Assembly: GCA_051003795.1 (NCBI GenBank) | Contig: JBPCKZ010000224.1 | Span: 1 to 12,302, forward strand | Direction of reading: 5' to 3' | Source of the DNA: JALYXS01 sp051003795 | GTDB taxonomy: Bacteria > Acidobacteriota > Terriglobia > Bryobacterales > Bryobacteraceae | DNA length: 12,302 nucleotides | Shown: positions 1-6,106 of the stretch, one piece after another | Layout of the letters: every line of letters begins with the position of its first letter | How positions within the stretch are numbered: the first letter of the stretch is position 1 | Notes under the pieces: generated by a model | Told to the model about the DNA's origin: nothing | Seen by the model: the letters and a program-made list of their open reading frames with translations, nothing else | Database searches by the model: none | Made by a program: the position numbers and the translations under genes

Positions 1-17
1 TGCGATAATGAAAGCAT

Positions 18-1334
18 TTGCCGAAAGTGATTGTCGCGGGCGGCGGGCTTGCCGGCCTTGCCGCCGCTGCCGCGCTCGGCGGCGCCGGTTTCGAAGTCGA
101 TCTCTTCGAATCGCGCGACTTCCTCGGGGGCCGCGCAACCTCGTGGCCCGTTTCTCCGGAATCCGAAATCATCGATAACTGCCAGCATGTGCTTCTGCGC
201 TGCTGCGTGAACCTGATGGATTTTTATGGGCGCCTCGGCGTTGCGCAAAGGATCCGCTTTTACAAAAAGTTCTACTTCATCGAGCCCGGCGGGCGCACAT
301 CCACTCTGGAGCGCGGAAAGCTAGCCGCCCCGAACCACTTTGCCGGGTCCTTTCTAAGGATGAAGTGCCTCGGCCTCGCGGACAAACTTGGCGTCGCGCG
401 CGCCATGCTCGCGATTCCCCGTGAACGCACGCGCCGCACGGACCTCGACCGGATCACCATGCTCGAATGGCTGAAGGAGAAAGGCCAAACGCCTCGCGCC
501 ATCGAGCGCTACTGGCGGCCAGTGCTGGTGAGCGCCGTCAATGAGGAACTGGATCGTATGGCCGCCATTCACGGGTTCCAAGTCTTCTGGCTCGGCATGC
601 TGGCCAGCGCGGATTCCTACGAAATGGGCGTTCCCGAAGTTCCGTTGCGCAGCCTTTACGCCGCCGATGCCTGGGACAAGATCGGCCGGGTCGCGATCCA
701 TCGGCGCTGCCCGGTTCAAGAGATCGTCGTTCAGGATGGGCGCGTTTCGGGCGTTCGGGTAGCGGAGCAATTGCAGATCGCCGATCACTATATCTCCGCG
801 CTGCCGTTCGAGCGGATCGGAAGCGTGGCGCCCGGCCTCGCGCTCGACACCAGCGCGTTCGAACATTCGCCGATCACGGGAATCCACCTCTGGTTCGATC
901 GCCCGGTTACAGATCTTCCGCACGCGACGCTGCTCGACCGCACGGTGCAGTGGATGTTCAACAAGTCGGAAGGGAAATATGTGCAGCTTGTGGTCAGCGC
1001 TTCGCGATCGCTCACGAACCGCACGCGCGAGGACATCGTCGCGCTGGCCGTGAACGAATTGCGCGAGTTTTTCCCGCGCGCTCGAGAGGCCAACCTGGAG
1101 CGCGCGCGCGTGATCAAGGAGATCCGCGCTACTTATTCGGCCAAACCGGGCATGGAGAGTCTCCGTCCACCGTCGCGCACGGCGATTCCAAACTTGTTCC
1201 TGGCGGGCGATTGGACGCGCTCGGGATGGCCCGCGACGATGGAAGGATCGGTGCGAAGCGGCTATCTTGCGGCGGAAGCCGTGGCGCGCGCGGCTGGAAA
1301 TCCGAAGCGGTTTCTCTTGCCCGATATCGCATAA
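18..1334 (+). CDS. hpnE: Hydroxysqualene dehydroxylase-like FAD amine oxidase (HpnE)
   Basis: This is a 438-residue FAD-dependent amine-oxidase-fold protein matching HpnE, which removes the hydroxyl from hydroxysqualene to give squalene, the precursor for hopanoids. The Rossmann dinucleotide motif is at the N-terminus (VIVAGGGLAG, residues 4-13). It is followed by the acidic ribose-binding E31 and GGRA at 37-40, then the HpnE-like DNCQHVLL at 53-60. The C-terminal FAD motif LAGDWTRSGWPATMEGS spans 395-411. The length is normal for the family. The start is TTG at 18: the frame has TAA at 6-8 and TGA at 9-11 just upstream, and this start leaves only MPK before the FAD strand. GTG at 27 is the alternative. 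An upstream gene, perhaps hpnD, could end at TAA 6-8, but it lies outside the window. A gene with a carboxypeptidase-regulatory-like domain starts 8 bases after the stop. Family assignment is firm. The exact substrate is inferred from motif similarity, since carotenoid desaturases share the fold. Confidence 0.87.
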   Translation: MPKVIVAGGGLAGLAAAAALGGAGFEVDLFESRDFLGGRATSWPVSPESEIIDNCQHVLLRCCVNLMDFYGRLGVAQRIRFYKKFYFIEPGGRTSTLERGKLAAPNHFAGSFLRMKCLGLADKLGVARAMLAIPRERTRRTDLDRITMLEWLKEKGQTPRAIERYWRPVLVSAVNEELDRMAAIHGFQVFWLGMLASADSYEMGVPEVPLRSLYAADAWDKIGRVAIHRRCPVQEIVVQDGRVSGVRVAEQLQIADHYISALPFERIGSVAPGLALDTSAFEHSPITGIHLWFDRPVTDLPHATLLDRTVQWMFNKSEGKYVQLVVSASRSLTNRTREDIVALAVNELREFFPRAREANLERARVIKEIRATYSAKPGMESLRPPSRTAIPNLFLAGDWTRSGWPATMEGSVRSGYLAAEAVARAAGNPKRFLLPDIA

Positions 1335-1335
1335 T
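1330..1335 (+). promoter_or_regulatory. Candidate -10 hexamer (CATAAT) before the small secreted protein
   Basis: CATAAT spans the hpnE stop codon and ends 7 bases before ATG 1343. It matches the TATAAT consensus at 5 of 6 positions, and its spacing resembles that of other candidate -10 boxes in the window. No convincing -35 is visible. The AGGGA at 1336-1340 could serve as a closely spaced ribosome binding site, so the gene may instead be read from the hpnE transcript. Confidence 0.35.
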
Positions 1336-1342
1336 AGGGAAC

Positions 1343-1723
1343 ATGCGAAGGGCGTTCCTGGTTGCCGCGATTCTGCTGTCGATGCTTGGCGTGCCGAAGA
1401 TTTGGGCCGATCCCGCGATGACGCAGCTCCGAATCCAAGTGACTTCGCCAAGCGGCAAGCCGGTCGATCGCGCGAGCGTAATCGTCAAATTCGTCAAGGG
1501 TCGCGCCAAGATGAAGCTCGGCAAGCGCATTCGCACCACATGGGAGACCCGGACCGATCAGCTCGGCATCGCCAAAATTCCGCCCATTCCGCAGGGCATG
1601 ATTCAGGTACAAGTGATTGCGTCCAATTATCAAACGTTCGGCGATGTATTCGATGTGGATGCGGACGAGAAGACTATCCGGATCGCATTGAAAGATCCCC
1701 AACCACAGTACTCGGCGCACTAG
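1343..1723 (+). CDS. Small secreted protein with carboxypeptidase-regulatory-like (transthyretin-type) domain
   Basis: This is a 126-residue protein. It has a signal peptide at about 1-22 (basic MRR, a hydrophobic core, and IWA|DP as the likely cleavage site). One beta-rich domain follows from about residue 27 to 118. The pattern TQLRIQVTSPSGKPVDRASV, a glycine/proline turn near QLGIAKIPPIPQG, then VIASNYQTF and a final TIRIAL strand resembles the CarboxypepD_reg/DUF4198 type of extracellular beta sandwich. No catalytic residues are visible. It probably acts in the periplasm or at the envelope as a binding or structural domain. ATG 1343 is preferred over earlier codons in the same frame because the signal peptide begins exactly there and hpnE occupies the upstream DNA. 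It follows hpnE by 8 bases and precedes the ankyrin gene by 5. The specific function is unknown. Confidence 0.75.
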   Translation: MRRAFLVAAILLSMLGVPKIWADPAMTQLRIQVTSPSGKPVDRASVIVKFVKGRAKMKLGKRIRTTWETRTDQLGIAKIPPIPQGMIQVQVIASNYQTFGDVFDVDADEKTIRIALKDPQPQYSAH

Positions 1724-1728
1724 CGGCC

Positions 1729-2400
1729 ATGATCGACGAGATCGCGGACGGTCGCACCGACCTGGTTTTTGAGTACTTGGCGAAAGGCCATGCGGCCAAC
1801 TCCACGGATCGGAACGGAGTCACTTTAATCGGATGGTGCGCGTATTACGGCGATGTGAGCGCCATGAAATTCCTGCTCGCCAATGGTGAATCGCCGGACT
1901 CGCTGGGAGATAATTTGGGTCTGATTGGCGCTTGCTTTCATGGGCACTGGCGGCTCTGTAAATTCCTGATCGAGCGTGGCACGGACGTGAATGAGCCGAT
2001 GTCCGATACAGAAGAAACGCCGCTACACTCGGCGCTGTGCACGAGCCTGCCCGCGCGCAACTTAGTCGTAAAGGTCCTGCTCGCCAATGGCGCGAATCCG
2101 AATTGCGTGACGAAGCAATCCGTTGAAACCGGGGGTTTCATGCGAGACTGCCGCACCAAAGGGGAAACTCCGCTCCACCGTGCCGCCGCTTTCGCCGACA
2201 AAGAATGCATTCAACTGCTGCTGGATGCGGGCGCGGAGATCGACGCCAAAGACATGAACGGGGATTCTCCGCTCACGTGGGCCAGTTGGCATTTGCGCCC
2301 GGTCTCGATTCTCAGGAAACTCTGCTATGGCGATTTCCACATTCATGCAGCGTACGGTGGCGGCATGGAAGCCAATCTGCGCGGCAGGCCTCACTCGTGA
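1729..2400 (+). CDS. Ankyrin-repeat protein
   Basis: This is a 223-residue protein made almost entirely of about five ankyrin repeats. Recognisable units include NGVTLIGWCAYYGDVSAMKF, ETPLHSAL...VKVLLANGANPN, ETPLHRAAAFADKECIQLLL and GAEIDAKDMNGDSPLTWASW. It has no signal peptide or membrane segment, so it is probably a cytoplasmic protein-protein interaction module. The tail ILRKLCYGDFHIHAAYGGG looks like a conserved cap beyond the repeats and may define a subfamily. The ATG at 1729 starts directly before the first repeat helix. The same frame is open further upstream to 1267, but that part overlaps hpnE and the preceding gene and reads as low-complexity shadow. No clear ribosome binding site is seen, and the 5-base gap to the previous stop suggests coupled translation. 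The partner protein is unknown. The frame continues without a stop from its TGA into the aldehyde dehydrogenase (see rejected items). Confidence 0.82.
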   Translation: MIDEIADGRTDLVFEYLAKGHAANSTDRNGVTLIGWCAYYGDVSAMKFLLANGESPDSLGDNLGLIGACFHGHWRLCKFLIERGTDVNEPMSDTEETPLHSALCTSLPARNLVVKVLLANGANPNCVTKQSVETGGFMRDCRTKGETPLHRAAAFADKECIQLLLDAGAEIDAKDMNGDSPLTWASWHLRPVSILRKLCYGDFHIHAAYGGGMEANLRGRPHS

Positions 2401-2416
2401 CGTCGATACAGGACGG

Positions 2417-2422
2417 TACAAT
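2417..2422 (+). promoter_or_regulatory. Candidate -10 hexamer (TACAAT) for aldehyde dehydrogenase
   Basis: GGTACAATC lies in the 42-base gap before ATG 2443, and the same nonamer occurs before the xylose isomerase gene at 11643-11651. The gap from the hexamer to the ATG is 20 bases. This leaves room for a short leader containing GGAAAG (2424-2429), a possible but distant ribosome binding site. No clear -35 is visible. Confidence 0.45.
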
Positions 2423-2442
2423 CGGAAAGCTCGAAGCGCCTT

Positions 2443-3933
2443 ATGAATACCGCCGCAGCAGTTCAAAACGTCATTCAACGGAAACTTCCCCCGGGGAAAC
2501 TTTTCATCAAGGGCCGCGCGGAAGAATCCACCAGCGGCGAAACTATTGAAGTAATCAATCCCGCCACGGGCGATCTGCTGACCACCGTTCCGGACGGCAA
2601 TTCAGCCGATGTCGACCGTGCCGTCGCGGCCGCGCGCGCGAGTTTCGAGAAGAAGTCCTGGCGCGGGATGGACCCGTCGAAGAAAGAAAAAATCCTGTGG
2701 GGCCTCTCGGAAATCCTGCTCGAGAACAAAGAGGATCTGGCCGCGCTCGAATCGATGGAAAATGGCAAGACGCTGCGCGAAGCGGCGGGCGCCGACGTCG
2801 CCCCGGCCATCGATGCGTTCCGGTACTACGCCGGCTGGGTTCGCAAAATTTACGGCGAAACTATTCCAGTGGACGGCCCCTATCTCAACTACACGCTGCG
2901 CGAGCCGGTGGGCGTGGTGGGCGCGATCGTCCCGTGGAATTTCCCTCTGCAGATTGCGGTGTGGAAAGTCGCGCCGGCGCTCGCGGCGGGCTGCTCGATC
3001 GTTTTAAAGCCTTCCGAACTGACTCCCTTGACCGCCTTGAAACTGGCCGAATACGCGCTCGAAGCGGGCATTCCCGAAGGCGTTCTGAACGTAGTGACGG
3101 GGTACGGCCACACCGCGGGCGAAGCGCTCGGGCGGCATATGGACGTGGATAAGATCAGCTTCACGGGCAGCGTCCGCACGGCGCGCGCGCTGCTGAAGGC
3201 GTCGGCGGAATCGAACCTCAAGCGCGTCAGCTTGGAGCTCGGCGGCAAATCGCCGAATATTATTTTCCCCGACTGCAACATGGAAGCGGCCGTCAAATCG
3301 GCGTTCTGGGGCATCTTCGCGAACAAGGGAGAGATTTGCAGCGCCGGATCTCGTCTGCTTCTGCATCAAGATATTCACGACCGCTTTCTCGATGAGATGG
3401 TGGAGCGCGCCTCGAAGATGAAAGCCGGCGACCCCCTTGACAAGAGAACGACGATGGGATCGCAGATTTCGGCGGCGCAGATGGAGCGCATTCTCGGCTA
3501 CATCGACGCGGGCAAACAGGAAGGCGCGAAATTGCTCTGCGGCGGCGAGCGCGATTCGGACGGCGCGAAAGGCAAGGGGTTTTTCGTGAAGCCCACAATT
3601 TTTTCCGAAGTGACGCCGCAAATGAAGATCGCGCAGGAAGAGATCTTCGGGCCGGTGCTTTCCGCCATTCGATTTCAGAGCGCGGATGAAGCCGTCGAGA
3701 TCGCAAACAGTACGATATACGGCTTGGTTTCGGCGGTATGGACGCGCGATATTCAACTGGCGCACCGCATGGCGGCGGACATCAAGGCCGGCTCGGTTTG
3801 GATCAACACATACAATAATTTCGACAATGGATCGCCGTTCGGCGGCTATAAACAAAGCGGCTTTGGGCGCGATTTGGGGCAGCACGCGCTCGAGCAGTAT
3901 ACCAACGTGAAGTCCGTGTGGGTGGCGCTATGA
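2443..3933 (+). CDS. NAD(P)-dependent aldehyde dehydrogenase
   Basis: This is a full-length 496-residue member of the ALDH superfamily, oxidising an aldehyde to the carboxylate with NAD(P)+ in the cytoplasm. All landmarks are present: PWNFP at 164-168 with N166 for the oxyanion hole, KPSE at 189-192 for cofactor binding, FTGS at 240-243, the general base E265 in LELGGKSP, and the catalytic C299 in GEICSAGSR. E265 and C299 are 34 residues apart, as in human ALDH2 (E268/C302). EEIFGPV and the C-terminal SPFGGYKQSGFGRD are also intact. E192 sits where NAD-preferring enzymes carry a glutamate, so NAD+ is the likelier cofactor. Overall it resembles betaine-, phenylacetaldehyde- and retinal-type class 1/2 ALDHs, but the sequence does not settle the substrate. 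Its stop overlaps the start of the RraA-like gene (ATGA, 3930-3933), which implies translational coupling. Confidence 0.93.
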   Translation: MNTAAAVQNVIQRKLPPGKLFIKGRAEESTSGETIEVINPATGDLLTTVPDGNSADVDRAVAAARASFEKKSWRGMDPSKKEKILWGLSEILLENKEDLAALESMENGKTLREAAGADVAPAIDAFRYYAGWVRKIYGETIPVDGPYLNYTLREPVGVVGAIVPWNFPLQIAVWKVAPALAAGCSIVLKPSELTPLTALKLAEYALEAGIPEGVLNVVTGYGHTAGEALGRHMDVDKISFTGSVRTARALLKASAESNLKRVSLELGGKSPNIIFPDCNMEAAVKSAFWGIFANKGEICSAGSRLLLHQDIHDRFLDEMVERASKMKAGDPLDKRTTMGSQISAAQMERILGYIDAGKQEGAKLLCGGERDSDGAKGKGFFVKPTIFSEVTPQMKIAQEEIFGPVLSAIRFQSADEAVEIANSTIYGLVSAVWTRDIQLAHRMAADIKAGSVWINTYNNFDNGSPFGGYKQSGFGRDLGQHALEQYTNVKSVWVAL

Positions 3934-4658
3934 AACGGATTTGGCTATCGGTTGTTTTGATCGCGGCGGCGGGCGTGGCGTGGATGGGCGCGCAACCTTC
4001 CGGCGATCCGCTGGATCCGTTGATAAATGGTTTCCGCATGGTGGAAGTTGCGTCCGTCGCGGATGCGATCGAACAGCTCTACGGAACGCCGGCGCACATG
4101 TCGCGCCATATGCGTCCGCTGTTCACGACCAAGTTCGCCGGTCCCGCCGTTACGGTGCTGATGAAGAAAGAAGAGCACAAAGAGGGATCGAAAGCCTCGC
4201 AGGGAATGCTGGATGCGATCGACGCGGCGCCCCCCGGATCGGTTTACGTGATGGTGCTGGAAGATGGCGGCGATATCGCGGGAATTGGCGGATTGATGGC
4301 GACGGCGATGAAGGTTCGCGGGCTTGCCGGCGCCGTGATCGACGCTTCGGTGCGCGATACGCCGCAGATCAAGAAAATTCAATTTCCGGTTTTCAGCATT
4401 GGGATTGCGCCTTCGACTTCGGTGAATCACTACCGGTTCGCGGGCGTGAATGTTCCGGTGACGTGCGCGGGCGCGAAAGTGAATCCGAACGATATTATCG
4501 TGGCGGACGAGGACGGAGTGGCGGTAGTCCCGCGCGCGCATGCGGCTGAAGTGCTAAAGCGCGCGCAGGATTTGGACGACACCGAACATCGCATGCTGCC
4601 GTTCATCGAGAAGTTCCGTTCGATGAGGGACGCGGTGGCGAAGTTCGGCAGAATTTGA
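3930..4658 (+). CDS. Exported RraA / HMG-aldolase-like protein
   Basis: This is a 242-residue protein with the RraA/4-hydroxy-4-methyl-2-oxoglutarate aldolase fold, preceded by an apparent signal peptide (MKRIWLSVVLIAAAGVAWMGA, cleavage near residue 21). The family core is intact: GGLMATAMKVRGLAG at 120-134, followed by DASVRD (138-143). R142 and D143 correspond to the substrate- and metal-binding Arg-Asp pair of HMG/CHA aldolases. A NDIIVADEDGVAVVPR motif follows at 187-202. Known members either cleave HMG or oxaloacetate-type substrates or, as RraA, bind RNase E; both occur in the cytoplasm. An RNase E inhibitor role is unlikely for an exported protein with an intact RD pair. ATG 3930 is chosen because it overlaps the ALDH stop (ATGA) and begins the signal peptide; GTG 3918 would place acidic-free MGGA before it. 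It is convergent with the fasciclin gene, with an 8-base gap. The substrate is unknown. Confidence 0.85.
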   Translation: MKRIWLSVVLIAAAGVAWMGAQPSGDPLDPLINGFRMVEVASVADAIEQLYGTPAHMSRHMRPLFTTKFAGPAVTVLMKKEEHKEGSKASQGMLDAIDAAPPGSVYVMVLEDGGDIAGIGGLMATAMKVRGLAGAVIDASVRDTPQIKKIQFPVFSIGIAPSTSVNHYRFAGVNVPVTCAGAKVNPNDIIVADEDGVAVVPRAHAAEVLKRAQDLDDTEHRMLPFIEKFRSMRDAVAKFGRI

Positions 4659-4666
4659 TGCGGCGC

Positions 4667-5221
4667 TTAGTTCGGCTGGACTACGGAGTCGATAACGTGG
4701 ATTACTCCATTCGACTGCATGACATTCGCGATCGTAACGTTCGCGGTGCCGCCCTTCTCATCCTTCAGCACGATCTTGTCGCCGTCCATCATCGCGGTTA
4801 AAGTCCCGCCGCTCACGGTTTTCAGTTCCGCTTTGCCGCCGCCCGCCTTGATTTCCTTCTTCAACATCGACGCGGTGATTCTGCCAGGGACAACGTGATA
4901 GGTCAAAATCTTGACGAGCGTCTCTTTGTTCTCGGGCTTCAACAGCGTATCGACGGTGCCTTCGGGCAGCTTGGCGAACGCTTCGTTCGTCGGCGCGAAA
5001 ACGGTGAACGGCCCTTGCCCCTTTAGCGTATCGACGAGTCCGGCGGCTTTGACCGCTGCGACCAACGTGGTATGGTCCGCCGAGTTCATCGCATTATCGA
5101 CGATATCCTTATTGGCGTACATCTCCTGACCGCCTACCATGGGGTTCTTGGCGGCAAACGCCACCGATCCAACAGTAAGCGCCAGCGATGCGACCGCGAC
5201 TAATCCGATTCTTTTTCTCAT
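4667..5221 (-). CDS. Secreted fasciclin (FAS1) domain protein
   Basis: This is a 184-residue secreted protein with a classic signal peptide (MRKRIG, then a hydrophobic stretch to about AFA at 21-23) and a single FAS1 domain from about residue 37 to the end. The two conserved FAS1 boxes are clear: H1 as FTVFAPTNEAF (72-82) and H2 as NGVIHVIDSVV (171-181). The central YHVVPG lies at 108-113. Single-domain bacterial FAS1 proteins (MPB70/Nex18 type) are periplasmic or cell-surface adhesion or scaffold proteins without known catalysis. The ATG at 5219-5221 has a good ribosome binding site, AAGGA at 5231-5235 on the minus strand, 9 bases before the start. The gene is divergent from the aquaglyceroporin across a 117-base spacer and convergent with the RraA-like gene. 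A palindromic TCATATGA overlaps its start codon. Confidence 0.93.
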   Translation of the reverse strand: MRKRIGLVAVASLALTVGSVAFAAKNPMVGGQEMYANKDIVDNAMNSADHTTLVAAVKAAGLVDTLKGQGPFTVFAPTNEAFAKLPEGTVDTLLKPENKETLVKILTYHVVPGRITASMLKKEIKAGGGKAELKTVSGGTLTAMMDGDKIVLKDEKGGTANVTIANVMQSNGVIHVIDSVVQPN

Positions 5222-5310
5222 ATGATTTTTTCCTTTTTTTTTCGCTGCTCTCTAATTACTTCTACGGTTAGGAATTCCAGCCGGATTGCACGAAGCGCAA
5301 AATCATATGA
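5218..5310. repeat. 12-bp inverted repeat flanking the fasciclin/aquaglyceroporin spacer
   Basis: TCATATGATTTT at 5218-5229 and its perfect reverse complement AAAATCATATGA at 5299-5310 bracket most of the 117-base divergent spacer. Each arm contains the 8-bp palindrome TCATATGA, 85 bases apart centre to centre. One arm covers the fasciclin start codon. The other sits about 14 bases before the aquaglyceroporin -10 hexamer, in the -35 region. It could be a pair of operator sites or a long-range stem. The rest of the spacer holds the fasciclin ribosome binding site in a T/A tract (5225-5242) and nothing else recognisable. Confidence 0.5.
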
Positions 5311-5323
5311 GCGGCGACAGTGA

Positions 5324-5329
5324 TACAAT
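5324..5329 (+). promoter_or_regulatory. Candidate -10 hexamer (TACAAT) for aquaglyceroporin
   Basis: TACAAT ends 9 bases before ATG 5339, and the intervening CCCCAAGCT contains no Shine-Dalgarno sequence. A transcript starting the usual 6-8 bases after the hexamer would have a leader of only a few bases. No TTGACA-like -35 is visible at 16-18 bases upstream; that position is occupied by the AAAATCATATGA repeat arm. Confidence 0.5.
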
Positions 5330-5338
5330 CCCCAAGCT

Positions 5339-6106
5339 ATGCCTGAACTCGCTGCCGAACTTATCGCCGAATTTATCGGCACGTTCGTTTTGATCCTTTT
5401 CGGCAACGGAGTAGTTGCGATGGTCGTCTTGTTTGGAAACGCGATACCCGGCGAGGTGGTGCATGGCGGCTTCACCAACATCACCATCGGCTGGGGCTTG
5501 GCGGTCACGATGGGCGTCTACCTCGCGGGGCGCATCTCGGGCGGGCATTTGAATCCGGCGGTCACGATCGCGCTCGCGATTTATCGCGATTTCCCGTGGC
5601 GCAAGGTGGCCCCGTTCATCGCTGTCCAGGTGCTTGGCGCGTTTTTTGCCGCGGCCTTGGTCTATTGGAATTACCTGCCGGCGTTCCAGGCGGCCGATCC
5701 GCAACTAGACCACACGGCGAGCGTATTCACTACATTCCCGACGTTCCCGCAAGTTCCATTTTCGGGACTGCTCGATCAGACCATCGGGACGGCGCTGCTA
5801 CTGATGATGATTCTCGCGATCTCCGACGAGCGCAATCAGCCGCCCGGCGCCAATATGGGCGCGCTGATGACCGGTCTTATAGTCGTGGCGATCGGTATGT
5901 CGTTTGGGGGAATCCACGGATACGCCATTAATCCGGCGCGCGATTTCGGCCCTCGTTTGTTCACCGTGGTGGCGGGATTCAAGAACAACGGCCTGACGGA
6001 TGGAAGCCGCGTGTTTTGGATTCCCATTGTGGGTCCGATCCTGGGCGGAATCCTCGGCAGCGCGGCTTACGATTATGGAATTCGGCGGTTTCTGCCCCGC
6101 CGTTAA
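5339..6106 (+). CDS. Aquaglyceroporin (MIP family, GlpF type)
   Basis: This is a 255-residue inner-membrane channel with the six-helix MIP fold. Both half-helix NPA motifs are present: GGHLNPAVT (NPA 72-74) and GYAINPARDFGPR (NPA 198-200). Aspartate D202 follows the selectivity-filter arginine R201, a hallmark of glycerol facilitators rather than water-only aquaporins. Aligned to E. coli GlpF (W48, G191, F200, R206), the aromatic/arginine filter reads W52, G186, Y196 and R201, so it is glycerol-like with Phe replaced by Tyr. The channel should pass glycerol and other small neutral solutes; hydrogen peroxide is possible but unproven. The start ATG 5339 has no ribosome binding site and sits 9 bases after a TACAAT box. 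No glycerol kinase or dehydrogenase is adjacent. Its TAA stop (6104-6106) directly abuts the stop of the peroxiredoxin gene on the other strand. Confidence 0.92.
   Translation: MPELAAELIAEFIGTFVLILFGNGVVAMVVLFGNAIPGEVVHGGFTNITIGWGLAVTMGVYLAGRISGGHLNPAVTIALAIYRDFPWRKVAPFIAVQVLGAFFAAALVYWNYLPAFQAADPQLDHTASVFTTFPTFPQVPFSGLLDQTIGTALLLMMILAISDERNQPPGANMGALMTGLIVVAIGMSFGGIHGYAINPARDFGPRLFTVVAGFKNNGLTDGSRVFWIPIVGPILGGILGSAAYDYGIRRFLPRR

Noticed and set aside
354..1451. Long minus-strand open frame opposite hpnE
   Set aside because: It runs antisense to a well-recognised protein, is arginine-rich with no domain pattern, and reflects the codon bias of GC-rich DNA.
2398..2442. Possible second recoded TGA joining the ankyrin protein to the aldehyde dehydrogenase
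   Set aside because: The two genes are in the same frame with no other stop between them, and a 4-bp stem (CGUC/GACG) follows the TGA. However, its loop begins only 4 nt after the UGA, too close for a SECIS. No cysteine-type active site is expected there, and both proteins look complete by themselves.
3004..3885. Minus-strand 293-codon open frame opposite the aldehyde dehydrogenase
   Set aside because: It lies fully within a complete ALDH gene with all catalytic motifs on the plus strand, and the antisense product shows no recognisable domain.
4656..4690. Possible bidirectional terminator between the RraA-like and fasciclin genes
   Set aside because: No stable inverted repeat with a T-tract is visible in the 8-base gap or just beyond it.
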